Positions 5,136 through 5,142 of a DNA stretch of 5,142 nucleotides are shown here, one piece after another. The DNA comes from an uncultured Oscillospiraceae bacterium (GTDB lineage: Bacteria; Bacillota_A; Clostridia; Oscillospirales; Oscillospiraceae), in assembly GCA_944386965.1 (NCBI GenBank), contig CALXDE010000068.1, positions 1 to 5,142 on the forward strand, written 5' to 3'. Each line of letters opens with the position of its first letter. Positions within the stretch are counted from its first letter, which is position 1. The translations under genes were made by a program, and so were the position numbers. Under the pieces are notes generated by a model. That model saw only the letters and a program-made list of their open reading frames with translations, did not search any database and was not told the DNA's origin.

Positions 5136-5142
5136 GGTTTTG

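Overview
The window comes from a GC-rich, anaerobic-type Firmicute, most likely a clostridial gut bacterium of the Oscillospiraceae (Flavonifractor, Lawsonibacter or Intestinimonas-like). This is inferred from gene content: a class II (B12-dependent) ribonucleotide reductase under what look like NrdR operators, a RibU-type ECF riboflavin S component, strong AGGAGG-like ribosome binding sites and high G+C in coding third positions. No gene here is an obvious recent acquisition, and I found no phage, defence, CRISPR or insertion-sequence gene.

Layout. At the left edge the last 45 codons of argS run on the + strand and end in a strong intrinsic terminator (153-195). Everything else is on the - strand, so argS is convergent with its neighbour. 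Reading the - strand from right to left: ribU (complete, its upstream region outside the window) with a textbook terminator (4396-4430); then nrdJ (759 aa) with a near-consensus promoter (-35 TTGACA, extended -10 TGC-TACAAT) overlapped by a pair of NrdR-like boxes 31 bp apart, and a terminator right after its stop; then a 231-bp non-coding stretch full of inverted repeats; then a tight pair, a DUF1624/HGSNAT-like membrane acyltransferase and dut (dUTPase), 16 bp apart; then a 189-bp gap holding a duplicated copy of the dut 3' end around a perfect palindrome; and last a 73-aa two-helix membrane protein.

How the genes relate. nrdJ makes deoxyribonucleotides and dut removes dUTP and supplies dUMP for dTMP synthesis, so two steps of DNA precursor supply lie close together, though in separate transcription units. 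ribU imports riboflavin. The acyltransferase is linked to dut by position only. These are mostly housekeeping functions and I do not see a new multi-gene system.

The points most worth a second look are the NrdR-box pair on the nrdJ promoter, the 54/55-identical direct repeat that duplicates the dut C-terminal codons and 3' flank, and the structured intergenic block 1819-2004.
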